Notes: generated by a model not told the origin, from the letters alone. Shown: positions 1 through 9,010, numbered from the stretch's first letter. The stretch: DNA of 64,000 bases from Micromonospora rifamycinica (GCF_900090265.1 NZ_LT607752.1:5648001-5712000); one strand, 5' to 3'. Program-made: numbers and translations.

Positions 1-2868
1 CTGCCGGCGGTGGTGCTGGCCGCCACCGGTGGCGGTGACGAGCGGGCGCTCGCCGAGCGGCTGCGCGCCACCGTCGTACCCGAGCTGGAGGGGATCGACG
101 GCGTCCGCACGGTCGCCGTGACCGGCACCCGCGAGCAGGTCGTGACGATCGTGCCGGACCCGGCGAAGTTCGCCGCCGCGAAGCTGACCCCGACCGCGAT
201 CGCCACCGCGCTGAAGACCAACGGCATCGCCGTCCCGGCCGGCGCGGTCGTCGACGGCACCAGCACGCTGCCGGTGCAGGTGGGAGCCCCGGTCACCACC
301 CTCGACCAGTTGCGCGGCATCGCGCTCACCCCGAGCGCGCCGAAGGCCCCGGCGGTCCGGCTCGGCGACGTGGCGACGGTGGAGCAGCAGCTCGCCCCGG
401 CCACCGCGATCACCCGCACCAACGGTAAGGAGAGCATCGGGATCCAGGTCACGGCGGCCCAGGACGGCAACGCCGTACGCGTCTCGCACGACATCCGGGA
501 CCGGCTCGACGACCTGCGGTCCGCCTCCGGTGCCGAGTTGACCATCGTGTTCGACCAGGCCCCGTTCGTGGAGAAGTCGATCGAGAGCCTGACCACCGAG
601 GGACTGCTCGGCCTGCTGATGGCGGTCGTGGTGATCCTGGTCTTCCTGCTCTCGGTCCGCTCCACCCTGGTCACCGCGGTCTCCATCCCGCTGTCGGTGG
701 TGGTGGCGCTGCTCGCCCTCTGGATCGGCGACTACTCGCTCAACCTGCTCACCCTGGGCGCGTTGACCATCGCGGTCGGGCGGGTGGTCGACGACTCGAT
801 CGTGGTGTTGGAGAACATCAAACGCCACCTGGAGTACGGTGAGCCGAAACAGGACGCCATCGTCACCGCCGTCCGCGAGGTGGCCGGGGCGGTCACCGCG
901 TCGACCCTCACCACGGTGGCGGTGTTCGCGCCGATCGCCCTGGTGGGTGGCTTCGTCGGGCAGCTCTTCGCGCCCTTCGCGATCACCGTCACGGTGGCCC
1001 TGCTCGCCTCGCTGCTGGTGTCGCTGACGGTGATCCCGGTGCTGGCGTACTGGTTCCTCAAGCCGCCGCGCGACGGGGCGGACGAGGCGGTGCGCCGGGC
1101 CGCCGAGGCCAAGGAGCTGCGCAGCCCGTTGCAGCGGGCGTACCTGCCGGCGATCGGGTTCGCCACCCGGAGCCGCCGAACCCGGTGGATCACCGTGGCG
1201 GTGGGCATCCTGCTGCTGTTCGGCACGTTCGGGCTGGCCCAGAAGCTGGAGACCAACTTCCTGGACGACTCCGGCCAGGACACCCTCAACATCAGCCAGA
1301 AGCTGCCGGCCGGGGCGGGGCTGGCCGCCACCGACCAGGCGGCCCGCCTGGTGGAGGGGGTGCTGGGGCGTACCGACGGGGTCGAGTCGTACCAGGTGAG
1401 CGCGGGCGGCAACGACCAGCCGTGGCTGGCCGGCGGCGGCAACAACACCGCCCAGTGGTCGGTCGCGCTGGACGGTGACACCGACGCCAAGGAGATGCGG
1501 CAGGTCCTGCGCGGGGAGTTCGACCGGCTCGGTGCCGCCGCCGGGGAGCTGAGCTTCGGCACCGGGCAGGGTGCCACCTCGGGCAACCAGCTGGAGGTGG
1601 TGGTCAAGGCCGCCGACACCGACACCCTGAACCGGGCCGCCGAGCAGGTCCGGGCCGCGATGGCCGGCATTTCCGGGGTCGAGGACGTGGCCACCAGCCT
1701 CTCCGAGCGGGTGCCCCGGGTCGACGTCACCGTCGACCGGTTGGCCGCGGCCCGGGTGGGGCTCAGTGAGGCGGCGGTCGGACAGCTCGTGTCGCAGGCG
1801 TACCGGGGCAGTCCGCTGGGCCGGGTGACGCTCGACGGCGGTCAGCAGGACGTGGTGCTCCGTACCACCGCCACCCCGCCGACGACCGAGGAGCAGTTGC
1901 GGGCGCTGCCGGTGGGTCCGGTGAAGCTGGACGACATCGCCGACGTGAGCCGGGGGGAGGGGCCGCAGCAGGTCACCCGGATCGACGGTGAGCGCAGCGT
2001 GTCGGTGACCGGGACGGCCACCGGCTCGAACCTCGGCGCGACCACCGCGGAGCTCAAGAAGCGGCTGGCCGACGTGGACGTGCCGGGGGCGACGGTCGCC
2101 GTGGGCGGGGCCAGTGCCCAGCAGGAGGACGCCTTCGGTGACCTGGGCCTGGCCGTGCTGGCCGCGATCGCGATCGTCTTCCTGATCATGGTGGCGACGT
2201 TCCGGAGCATCACCCAGGCGCTGATCCTGCTGATCTCCATCCCGTTCGCGGCGACCGGCGCGATCGGTCTGCTGCTGGCCACCGGGACGCCGTTGGGCGT
2301 GCCCGCGCTGATCGGCGTGCTCATGCTGGTCGGCATCGTGGTGACCAACGCGATCGTGCTGCTGGACCTGGTCAACCAGTACCGGGCGCAGGGGATGGGC
2401 GTCACCGAGGCGGTGGTCGAGGGCGGTCGGCGGCGTCTGCGACCGATCCTGATGACCGCGGTGGCCACCATCTTCGCGTTGCTGCCGATGGCCCTCGGGC
2501 TCACCGGGGAGGGTGGCTTCATCTCCCAGCCGCTCGCGGTGGTGGTGATCGGCGGCCTGCTCAGCTCCACCCTGCTCACCCTGGTCCTGGTGCCGACCCT
2601 CTACACGATGGTGGAGCGCACCAAGGAGTCGCTGCGGGCGCGGCGGGCCGCCCGGCGGGGCGACGCCCCCGCCGACGGTGACCCGACCGGCACCCCCGAC
2701 GACCGGGACGCCGAGGTCCCGGTCCCGGTGGGTGCCCCGGCCGCCGGGGCGTCGGCCGAGGCACCGGGCCGCCCGGCCCCCTCCGCGGCGCTGGTGGACG
2801 GCACCGACCAGTTCGAGGTGCTGCGGCTGCCGAAGAGCCGCCGGTCGCCGCTCCCGCCGGCCGAGTAA
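1..2868 (+). CDS. RND-family efflux transporter (AcrB/MMPL-type), 5' end outside window
   Basis: The reading frame is open from base 1, so this is the C-terminal ~955 residues of a longer RND exporter. Seen: periplasmic-type porter segments, then a membrane block (nt ~590-1070) with the paired acidic motif GRVVDDSIVV (Asp-Asp at nt 790-795), the proton-relay pair of AcrB-like pumps; a second porter loop (nt ~1240-2130); a second membrane block (nt ~2140-2620); and a Pro/Ala/Gly-rich cytoplasmic tail of about 80 residues. A full family member is ~1030-1080 residues, so roughly the first 100 are missing. It is a cytoplasmic-membrane proton antiporter for drugs or lipids; substrate cannot be told. 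A membrane-fusion partner, if any, would be upstream. The tail is low complexity and unlikely to be catalytic. Confidence 0.93.
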   Translation: MPAVVLAATGGGDERALAERLRATVVPELEGIDGVRTVAVTGTREQVVTIVPDPAKFAAAKLTPTAIATALKTNGIAVPAGAVVDGTSTLPVQVGAPVTTLDQLRGIALTPSAPKAPAVRLGDVATVEQQLAPATAITRTNGKESIGIQVTAAQDGNAVRVSHDIRDRLDDLRSASGAELTIVFDQAPFVEKSIESLTTEGLLGLLMAVVVILVFLLSVRSTLVTAVSIPLSVVVALLALWIGDYSLNLLTLGALTIAVGRVVDDSIVVLENIKRHLEYGEPKQDAIVTAVREVAGAVTASTLTTVAVFAPIALVGGFVGQLFAPFAITVTVALLASLLVSLTVIPVLAYWFLKPPRDGADEAVRRAAEAKELRSPLQRAYLPAIGFATRSRRTRWITVAVGILLLFGTFGLAQKLETNFLDDSGQDTLNISQKLPAGAGLAATDQAARLVEGVLGRTDGVESYQVSAGGNDQPWLAGGGNNTAQWSVALDGDTDAKEMRQVLRGEFDRLGAAAGELSFGTGQGATSGNQLEVVVKAADTDTLNRAAEQVRAAMAGISGVEDVATSLSERVPRVDVTVDRLAAARVGLSEAAVGQLVSQAYRGSPLGRVTLDGGQQDVVLRTTATPPTTEEQLRALPVGPVKLDDIADVSRGEGPQQVTRIDGERSVSVTGTATGSNLGATTAELKKRLADVDVPGATVAVGGASAQQEDAFGDLGLAVLAAIAIVFLIMVATFRSITQALILLISIPFAATGAIGLLLATGTPLGVPALIGVLMLVGIVVTNAIVLLDLVNQYRAQGMGVTEAVVEGGRRRLRPILMTAVATIFALLPMALGLTGEGGFISQPLAVVVIGGLLSSTLLTLVLVPTLYTMVERTKESLRARRAARRGDAPADGDPTGTPDDRDAEVPVPVGAPAAGASAEAPGRPAPSAALVDGTDQFEVLRLPKSRRSPLPPAE

Positions 2869-2972
2869 CCTCCGCCGTCGCGCGTGCCGCGCCCCCGGTC
2901 CGGGTGTCCCCGGCCGGGGGCGCGTCGCGTCGGGGTCGGGACATCGGGCCTATCGGCGGGTACGGTCAGCCC

Positions 2973-3014
2973 GTGGATATCGACTTTCCGTCATCGTCGT
3001 CCCACCCTGGGTGA
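2973..3014 (+). CDS. possible 13-residue leader peptide upstream of deacetylase
   Basis: A GTG at 2973 lies 5 nt after a -10-like TACGGT (2962-2967), the spacing of a leaderless transcript. The frame reads MDIDFPSSSSHPG and stops at TGA 3012-3014, whose A is the first base of the deacetylase ATG (TGATG). This could be a translationally coupled leader peptide, or simply the untranslated leader of the next gene. No homology can be claimed. Confidence 0.3.
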   Translation: MDIDFPSSSSHPG

Positions 3015-3856
3015 TGGCGCGCGAGGCGGGGCCGGCCGGTCCCGACGGCGGACGGTGGAGCCGGCGGCGGGTGCTGGGCGGCGGGGCGCTGCTGGCCGGG
3101 GGCGTCGCCCTGGGGGCCGCCGGGATGTCGCAGGGCACCTGGCTCGCCGACCGGCACCTGCCGTTGTCCACCGGCCCGGCCAGCGCCACCGTCGGCAACC
3201 GGCGGCAGGACGTCGGCTCGGGCGGGCTCCAGGTGGTCTGGCACGTACCGACCACCGAGCGGCTGGTCGCGCTCACCTTCGACGACGGGCCGCTGCCGCA
3301 GTGGACCCCGACGGTGCTGGACACCCTCGACCGGTACGCGGTGCCGGCGACCTTCTTCCTGGTCGGTAGCCGGGTACACCGGCACGCCGACCTGATCCGG
3401 GGTCGGCTGGCCCGGCACGAGGTCGGCAACCACAGCTGGCGGCACCGGGACCTGGCCAGGCTGGCCGCCGCCGCCGTGCACGACGACCTGCGCCGCTCGC
3501 ACGACGCCATCGCCGAGGTCACCGGGGTGCCGCCCCGGCTGGCCCGGCCGCCGTACGGGCACCTGGGCGGTGGGGTGCTGCACGCCGCCGTACGCCTCGA
3601 CTACCGCATCGTGCTCTGGTCGTTGCAGATGGTGGAGGGCGAGTTCCCGGACGACCCGGCCGGCCACGCCCGGCGGATCGTGGCCGACGTGGTGCCGGGC
3701 ACCATCCTGCTGGCCCACGACGCCGGCCCGGCGAACCGGCAGGTGGCGTTGCGCGGTCTGGGCGAGATGATCACCGGGCTACGGTCCCGCGGCTATACCT
3801 TCGTCACGGTCTCCCAGCTCCTGGGCCGCATGACCGCCCCCCGACCGGGCGGGTAG
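3014..3856 (+). CDS. polysaccharide deacetylase (NodB/CE4 family), Tat-exported
   Basis: 280 residues from ATG 3014; a GTG at 3011 is an alternative. The N-terminus has a twin-arginine signal (WSRRRVLGG at ~residues 15-23) followed by an Ala/Gly-rich hydrophobic stretch, so the enzyme is expected outside the membrane. The NodB domain covers ~residues 75-265: motif 1 TFDDG (catalytic/metal Asp ~90-91), motif 2 NHSWRH (zinc histidines), motif 3 RPPYG, and the late LAHDA motif with the second catalytic histidine. The family removes N-acetyl groups from cell-wall or secreted polysaccharides. The upstream frame is open but the Tat signal fixes the start here. The stop codon TAG is also part of the likely -10 box of the next gene. 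Confidence 0.88.
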   Translation: MAREAGPAGPDGGRWSRRRVLGGGALLAGGVALGAAGMSQGTWLADRHLPLSTGPASATVGNRRQDVGSGGLQVVWHVPTTERLVALTFDDGPLPQWTPTVLDTLDRYAVPATFFLVGSRVHRHADLIRGRLARHEVGNHSWRHRDLARLAAAAVHDDLRRSHDAIAEVTGVPPRLARPPYGHLGGGVLHAAVRLDYRIVLWSLQMVEGEFPDDPAGHARRIVADVVPGTILLAHDAGPANRQVALRGLGEMITGLRSRGYTFVTVSQLLGRMTAPRPGG

Positions 3857-3867
3857 GGTCCGGGCAC

Positions 3868-5112
3868 GTGTCGTCTCCGCTCTCGGTCCTGGTCCGCAAC
3901 CGGGACTTCCGCAACCTCTTCCTGGCTGAGCTGGTCGTCTTCGGTGCCGACTGGTTCGTCATGGTGCCGCTGCTGGTGCTGTTGCCGGAGCTGACCGGCA
4001 GCGGGGTGTGGGGTGCCCTGGTGCTGGCGCTGGACACCGGGGTGCTGGCGTTGCTGCTGCCGTACACCGGGACCATCGCCGACCGGTTCGACCGCCGGAA
4101 GGTCATGATGGCCGCGAACGGCCTGACGCTGCTCGGCGTGCTGCTGCTGCTCGGCGTCCGGAGCGCCGGTACGGCCTGGCTGGCCATGGTGGCGATCAGC
4201 CTGGTGGCGGTCGGCAAGGCGTTCTACTCGCCGTCGGCGCAGGCCGCCCTGCCCAACGTGCTCGACCCCGCCGACCTGGCCGCGGGCAACGCCGTGGCCG
4301 GGTCCGCCTGGGGGACGATGACGGTGGTCGGCGCGTCCCTCGGCGGCGTGTTGAGCGCGGCGGTCGGGCCGTACGCCTGCTTCTGGGTGGGGGCGGTCGG
4401 CCTGGTGCTGGCGGCGGGCCTGGCCGCCCGGATCCGCCGCCCGTTGCAGGCGGCCCGGGAACCCGACCGGGCGGTGCCGCGCACCTGGGCGGCGATCGGC
4501 GAGGCGTTGGGTCACATCCGGCACCGGCCGAGGGTGCTGGCGCTGGTGACGGTGAAGTCGGCGGTGGGGCTGGGCAACGGCGTGCTGACCGTCTTCCCCC
4601 TGCTGGCCGCCCTGTACGGGGTGGGTCCGGTCGGCACCGGGCTGCTCTTCGCGGCACGTGGGGCGGGGGCGCTGGTCGGGCCGATCCTGATGCGTCGGGT
4701 GCTGACCAACCGGGCCTGGCTGCTGCCCGGTCTGGCGCTGTCGATGTCGCTGTACGGGCTGGCCTATCTGGGCGCGGCGGTGACGCCCTGGTTCCCGCTG
4801 GTGGTGGTGCTGGTCTTCGTGGCCCACTTCGGTGGTGGCAGCAACTGGGTGCTGTCGAACTTCGCGCTCCAGGGTGAGGTGCCCGACCGGCTGCGGGGCC
4901 GGGTGTTCGCCACCGACATGATGCTGGCGACCCTGGCGATCTCGGTCAGCCAGCTGGTGGTCGCCGGCGTGGTCGACCGGGTGGACGAGCGGCTGGTGCT
5001 GGCCGGCTGCGGCCTGGTCACCCTGGTGTACGCGGTCGGTTGGCGGATCGCGACCCGCCGGCTCTCGCTCACCGACCCGGTCACCGGCACCGACCCGCTG
5101 CCCGCCCGCTGA
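3868..5112 (+). CDS. MFS transporter (enterobactin/macrolide exporter-like, MFS_3 type)
   Basis: 414 residues starting at GTG 3868. About 11-12 hydrophobic segments; the loop between TM2 and TM3 carries the MFS signature in the form GTIADRFDRRKVM (~residues 68-80). A second conserved turn, DRLRGRVFA, lies at ~residues 342-350 before TM10. This layout is that of the proton-driven exporters related to EntS and MefA. A TAGGGT box (3854-3859) ends 8 nt before the start codon, suggesting a leaderless mRNA. The gene is 11 bp after the deacetylase and convergent with the next gene. Substrate unknown. Confidence 0.85.
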   Translation: MSSPLSVLVRNRDFRNLFLAELVVFGADWFVMVPLLVLLPELTGSGVWGALVLALDTGVLALLLPYTGTIADRFDRRKVMMAANGLTLLGVLLLLGVRSAGTAWLAMVAISLVAVGKAFYSPSAQAALPNVLDPADLAAGNAVAGSAWGTMTVVGASLGGVLSAAVGPYACFWVGAVGLVLAAGLAARIRRPLQAAREPDRAVPRTWAAIGEALGHIRHRPRVLALVTVKSAVGLGNGVLTVFPLLAALYGVGPVGTGLLFAARGAGALVGPILMRRVLTNRAWLLPGLALSMSLYGLAYLGAAVTPWFPLVVVLVFVAHFGGGSNWVLSNFALQGEVPDRLRGRVFATDMMLATLAISVSQLVVAGVVDRVDERLVLAGCGLVTLVYAVGWRIATRRLSLTDPVTGTDPLPAR

Positions 5113-5126
5113 CCGCCGGCCGGGAC

Positions 5127-5525
5127 TCAGTCGGCGCGGTCGGCCTGCGGCGGCGTCCAGGCCCCCCACGGTCGGCCGGGTACGGGGGCCGGGGTGCGGC
5201 CGACGAACACGGCGGCGGCGATGAGCCCCAGGCCGACGGGGTAGCCGAGCCAGCGGACCACGTTGACGGTGAGGTTCATCAGCTCGAACTGCCGCATCCC
5301 GCCGGAGAGGGAGCGCGACCGGAGCAGCTCCGGCAGCGCGGTCACCCAGGCGGCGCCGAGCAGCTCCAGCAACAGCAGGATGACGGCCCCGGCGAGCAGC
5401 AACGACCGGACCCGGCCCGGCAGCCGGCGGCGGGCGGTGGCGGCGAGCACCACGATGCCGAGCAGGGTCAGCAGCACGGGCAGGTGGCCCAGCAACTGGG
5501 TGAGCCGGTAACCGAACATGTCCAT
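5127..5525 (-). CDS. small integral membrane protein, unknown function
   Basis: 132 residues, start ATG at 5525. Hydrophobic segments at ~residues 12-30, 40-62 and 92-112 predict three membrane spans (possibly four); the C-terminal tail is Pro-rich and charged. I recognise no family motif. It converges on the MFS gene (14-bp gap) and is divergent from thrB (107-bp gap), so it is probably transcribed alone. Confidence 0.7.
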   Translation of the reverse strand: MDMFGYRLTQLLGHLPVLLTLLGIVVLAATARRRLPGRVRSLLLAGAVILLLLELLGAAWVTALPELLRSRSLSGGMRQFELMNLTVNVVRWLGYPVGLGLIAAAVFVGRTPAPVPGRPWGAWTPPQADRAD

Positions 5526-5632
5526 CCGTCCTCCCGACCGGGGTGGGGTCGGCGTCAGGCTAACCGAGGTGATCCAGTCCCACCGTCCGGGCGAGCGGAC
5601 GCGACGTCGGCCCCTGGCCCTAGCATGGGTCG

Positions 5633-6577
5633 GTGCCGACGACTTTCGCCTCCGGGCCGGTGCGGGTGCGGGTGCCCGCGACCAGTGCCAACCTGGGCCC
5701 CGGGTTCGACGCCCTCGGGCTGGCCCTCGCCCTGCACGACGACGTGGCCGCCGAGGTGGTCCCGGCCGGCGTCCGGGTGACGGTGGCCGGCGAGGGCGCC
5801 GGTGAGTTGCCGCCGGACGACCGGCACCTGGTGGTGGTCGCCATGCGGGCCGCCTTCGAGCAGCTCGGTGGGCAGCCGCCGGGGCTGGCGCTGGAGTGCG
5901 TCAACCGCATCCCGCAGGCCCGCGGCCTGGGCTCCTCCTCGGCGGCGATCGTGGCCGGGGTGCTGCTGGCCCGCGCGTTGGTCACCGACGGCGAACGGCG
6001 GCTCGACGACGACGCGGTGCTCCGGCTGGCGGCCGGGATCGAGGGGCACCCGGACAACGTCGCCCCCTGCCTGCTGGGCGGGTTCACCATCGCCTGGACC
6101 GAGCCGGCCGGCGGTCGGGCGGTCTCGCTGCCGGTCGCGGCCGGGGTACGGCCCACGGTCTTCGTGCCGGCCGGGCGGGGGCTGACGGCCACCGCGCGGG
6201 CGGCGCTGCCGTCGACGGTGCCGCATCCGGACGCGGCGTCGAACGCGGGCCGGTCGGCGTTGCTGGTGCACGCGTTGACCACCGAGCCGGCGTTGCTGCT
6301 GCCGGCCACCGTCGACCGGCTGCACCAGGATTACCGCGCGGCGGGAATGCCGGCGACCGCGGCCCTGGTTGGTGAGCTGCGTGCGGCTGGTGTGGCCGCC
6401 GTGGTCAGTGGGGCGGGACCGACGGTGCTGGCGTTCGACGCGCCGCCCGAGGGGTTCACCCCGGGAACAGAATGGGAAGTCTGGCGGTTGCCGGTAGAGG
6501 TGCGCGGAGCGACGGTCGCACGGGGTAGACTTGGACACGCCGAGCGGGGCCCTGTTGCCGCAGGTCGGAAGAGTTGA
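5633..6577 (+). CDS. thrB: homoserine kinase
   Basis: 314 residues, GTG start. GHMP kinase: N-terminal motif RVPATSANLGPGFDALGLAL (residues ~11-30), ATP-binding loop RGLGSSSAAIVAG (~residues 98-110), and C-terminal motif 3 VVSGAGPTVLAF (~residues 258-269). It phosphorylates homoserine in threonine synthesis. Length matches the family (about 300-320). TAGCAT at 5621-5626 ends 6 nt before the start codon, so the transcript is probably leaderless. Its position directly before rho is the usual actinobacterial arrangement (hom-thrC-thrB-rho); hom and thrC are not directly upstream here, where efflux and deacetylase genes stand instead. Confidence 0.95.
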   Translation: MPTTFASGPVRVRVPATSANLGPGFDALGLALALHDDVAAEVVPAGVRVTVAGEGAGELPPDDRHLVVVAMRAAFEQLGGQPPGLALECVNRIPQARGLGSSSAAIVAGVLLARALVTDGERRLDDDAVLRLAAGIEGHPDNVAPCLLGGFTIAWTEPAGGRAVSLPVAAGVRPTVFVPAGRGLTATARAALPSTVPHPDAASNAGRSALLVHALTTEPALLLPATVDRLHQDYRAAGMPATAALVGELRAAGVAAVVSGAGPTVLAFDAPPEGFTPGTEWEVWRLPVEVRGATVARGRLGHAERGPVAAGRKS

Positions 6578-6585
6578 TTACGCTC

Positions 6586-6591
6586 TAGACT
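6586..6591 (+). promoter_or_regulatory. -10-like box for rho
   Basis: TAGACT lies 9 nt after the thrB stop codon. The same hexamer is the -10 box of the atpC promoter in this window. A second TAGACT is inside the end of thrB (6526-6531), so two start sites are possible. No good -35 is visible for either. Confidence 0.4.
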
Positions 6592-6689
6592 CAGCACAGC
6601 CGCGAAGCACGCGATCTCTCTGCGGGTCGGCGCACCCCGAAGCTCTCGGCGGTCAGCCCGTCACCCCTGCCAAAGGCCCACGCCGCACC

Positions 6690-6755
6690 GCAGTTTCCGC
6701 AGGTCGCCGCAGACGGCGAGACCTGCTCACCGACGTTGGTGAGTTGGGAAACCGC
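6690..6755 (+). ncRNA. structured rho leader: predicted three-way junction
   Basis: In the 295-nt leader of rho, an outer helix (6690-6698 with 6747-6755, one A-C mismatch; core GTTTCC/GGAAAC) encloses two hairpins that abut each other: 6699-6726 (outer pairs GCAGGTC/GACCTGC, inner GCCG/CGGC) and 6727-6742 (TCACC/GGTGA). The result is a compact three-way junction about 115 nt before the TTG start of rho. This is read directly from complementarity; no energy calculation was possible. It could mediate Rho autoregulation or sense a ligand or protein. Confidence 0.45.
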
Positions 6756-6872
6756 CCGGCTGCTGTGCCACAGACTCCCGCGACGCGTCATGCGAGGCGG
6801 GTGCACCGAGGCCGCCCGGCCACCTTGCTTGTCGATCCCGGGCAGTCCCGGCCTATCGAGGGAAGGAATCCA

Positions 6873-8954
6873 TTGAGCGACACCACCGACGTGACGTCGG
6901 ATGTTTCCAACGTCGCTGGCGATGCCACCACCGCCGCCCCCGCCCGCCGTCGGCGCAGCGGCACCGGCCTGTCGGCGATGCTGCTGCCGGAGCTGCAAAG
7001 CCTGGCCGCGTCGCTCGGCATCTCCGGGACGGCTCGCATGCGTAAGGGCGAGTTGATCAGCGCGATCTCCGAGCGGCAGCAGGGCGGCGCCGCGACCGGC
7101 ACCCCTCGACCGCGGGCCGAGGTGGCCGCCGCGGCTGCCCCCGTCCGGGAGGAGGTGCGCGCCGAGGTCGCCCCGGAGCGGGTGACCGAGCCGGCGGCGA
7201 CCCCTGCCGTCACCGGCGAGACCGAGGGCCGGACCAGGACCCGGCGCAGCCGGGCCAGCACCGCCGAGGCGCGACCGGTCGCCGAGGCGCGGCCCGTCGA
7301 GGCCCGTACCGAGGAGCCGCCGGTCGAGACCGGTGAGCGCCCCGAGCGGGCCGAGGGACGCGGCGGTCGGGACCGTGGCGAGCGGGCCGGCGGCGACCGG
7401 GCCGAGCGCGGCGAGCGGGCCGGCGGCGACCGGGCCGAGCGGACGGACGGCGACCGGGCCGGTCGCGCCGGCAACGAGCGGTCCGGTGGCGACCGGGCCG
7501 AGCGGTCCGGTAACGAGCGGTCCGGCGCTGACCGGGCCGAGCGGGCCGGCAACGAGCGGTCCGACCGGGCCGAGCGGGCCGACCGTAACGACCGGGCCGA
7601 GCGGTCCGACCGTAACGACCGGGGTGACCGGGGTGACCGGGTCAGCGACCGGGGTCAGCGCGACAACCGGGACGACTCGGACGACGACGGCGAGGGTGGC
7701 GGCCGGCGCGGCCGGCGCAGCCGGTTCCGGGACCGTCGGCGTGGCCGGGGTGACCGGGTCGAGGGCGGCAACGACAACGGTGGTGGCCGCGAGCCGCAGG
7801 TCGGCGAGGACGACGTGCTGGTGCCGGTCGCCGGCATCATCGACGTGCTCGACAACTACGCCTTCGTCCGGACCACCGGCTACCTGGCCGGCCCGAACGA
7901 CGTCTACGTCTCGATGTCCCAGATCAAGAAGCACGGTCTGCGCCGCGGTGACGCGATCACCGGTGCCGTCCGGGCCGCCCGGGACAGCGGCGGCAGTGGC
8001 GACCAGCGGCGGGACAAGTACAACCCACTGGTCCGGCTGGACACCATCAACGGCATGGAGCCGGAGGAGGCCCGTCGCCGGCCGGAGTTCTACAAGCTCA
8101 CGCCGCTCTACCCGCAGGAACGGCTGCGGCTGGAGACCGAGCCGCACATCCTCACCACCCGGGTGATCGACCTGGTGATGCCCATCGGCAAGGGGCAGCG
8201 CGCGTTGATCGTGTCGCCGCCCAAGGCGGGCAAGACGATGGTGCTCCAGGCCATCGCGAACGCCATCACCCGGAACAACCCGGAGTGCCACCTGATGGTG
8301 GTGCTGGTGGACGAGCGGCCGGAAGAGGTCACCGACATGCAGCGGTCGGTGAAGGGCGAGGTCATCGCGGCCACGTTCGACCGTCCGCCGCAGGACCACA
8401 CCACGATCGCCGAGTTGGCGATCGAGCGGGCCAAGCGCCTCGTCGAGCTGGGCCACGACGTGGTCGTCCTGCTCGACTCGGTGACCCGGCTCGGTCGGTC
8501 GTACAACCTGGCGGCGCCGGCCTCCGGCCGGATCATGTCCGGTGGTATCGACTCCACGGCGCTCTACCCGCCGAAGCGGTTCCTGGGCGCGGCCCGCAAC
8601 ATCGAGAACGGCGGCTCGCTGACCATCCTCGCCACCGCGCTGGTGGAGACCGGGTCCATGGCGGACACGGTCATCTTCGAGGAGTTCAAGGGCACCGGCA
8701 ACGCCGAGCTGAAGCTGGACCGGAAGATCGCCGACAAGCGGGTCTTCCCGGCGATCGACATCAACCCCTCCGGCACGCGCAAGGAGGAGGTCCTGTTCGC
8801 GCCGGAGGAGCTGGCGATCATCCACAAGCTCCGCAAGGTGCTGCACTCGCTGGATTCGCAGGCCGCGCTGGATCTGCTGATCGACCGGCTCAAGCAGTCC
8901 CGCACCAACATCGAGTTCCTGATGCAGATCGCCAAGTCGACGCCGGGGGAGTGA
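6873..8954 (+). CDS. rho: transcription termination factor Rho with long disordered insertion
   Basis: 693 residues from TTG 6873, preceded by GGAAGGAATC. Domains: Rho_N helical domain (residues ~30-72, LLPELQSLAASLGISG); an extended Arg/Gly/Asp/Glu-rich insertion (~75-305) with imprecise repeats of RAERxGNERSGxDRAER type; the RNA-binding cold-shock domain (~310-385); and the hexameric ATPase domain with P-loop PPKAGKT (~449-455), Walker B VVVLLDS, and the DERPEEVTDMQR motif. Actinobacterial Rho proteins carry such N-terminal insertions, which add RNA affinity and may promote condensates. The residue just before VDERPEE is Leu as in E. coli, so the bicyclomycin pocket looks unaltered there. 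The long antisense and upstream open frames are GC-bias shadows. Confidence 0.97.
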   Translation: MSDTTDVTSDVSNVAGDATTAAPARRRRSGTGLSAMLLPELQSLAASLGISGTARMRKGELISAISERQQGGAATGTPRPRAEVAAAAAPVREEVRAEVAPERVTEPAATPAVTGETEGRTRTRRSRASTAEARPVAEARPVEARTEEPPVETGERPERAEGRGGRDRGERAGGDRAERGERAGGDRAERTDGDRAGRAGNERSGGDRAERSGNERSGADRAERAGNERSDRAERADRNDRAERSDRNDRGDRGDRVSDRGQRDNRDDSDDDGEGGGRRGRRSRFRDRRRGRGDRVEGGNDNGGGREPQVGEDDVLVPVAGIIDVLDNYAFVRTTGYLAGPNDVYVSMSQIKKHGLRRGDAITGAVRAARDSGGSGDQRRDKYNPLVRLDTINGMEPEEARRRPEFYKLTPLYPQERLRLETEPHILTTRVIDLVMPIGKGQRALIVSPPKAGKTMVLQAIANAITRNNPECHLMVVLVDERPEEVTDMQRSVKGEVIAATFDRPPQDHTTIAELAIERAKRLVELGHDVVVLLDSVTRLGRSYNLAAPASGRIMSGGIDSTALYPPKRFLGAARNIENGGSLTILATALVETGSMADTVIFEEFKGTGNAELKLDRKIADKRVFPAIDINPSGTRKEEVLFAPEELAIIHKLRKVLHSLDSQAALDLLIDRLKQSRTNIEFLMQIAKSTPGE

Positions 8955-8975
8955 CCCCACCCGGATGAGACCGCC

Positions 8976-9010
8976 ACGAAGGGCACGGCCGCTGCGGCCG
9001 TGCCCTTCGT
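8976..9010 (+). terminator. hairpin after rho
   Basis: Perfect 15-bp stem (8976-8990 with 8996-9010; arm ACGAAGGGCACGGCC) with a 5-nt loop, 21 nt after the rho stop. No immediate U-tract, as is common in high-GC actinomycetes; a T7 run lies 43 nt downstream (9053-9059). Confidence 0.8.
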
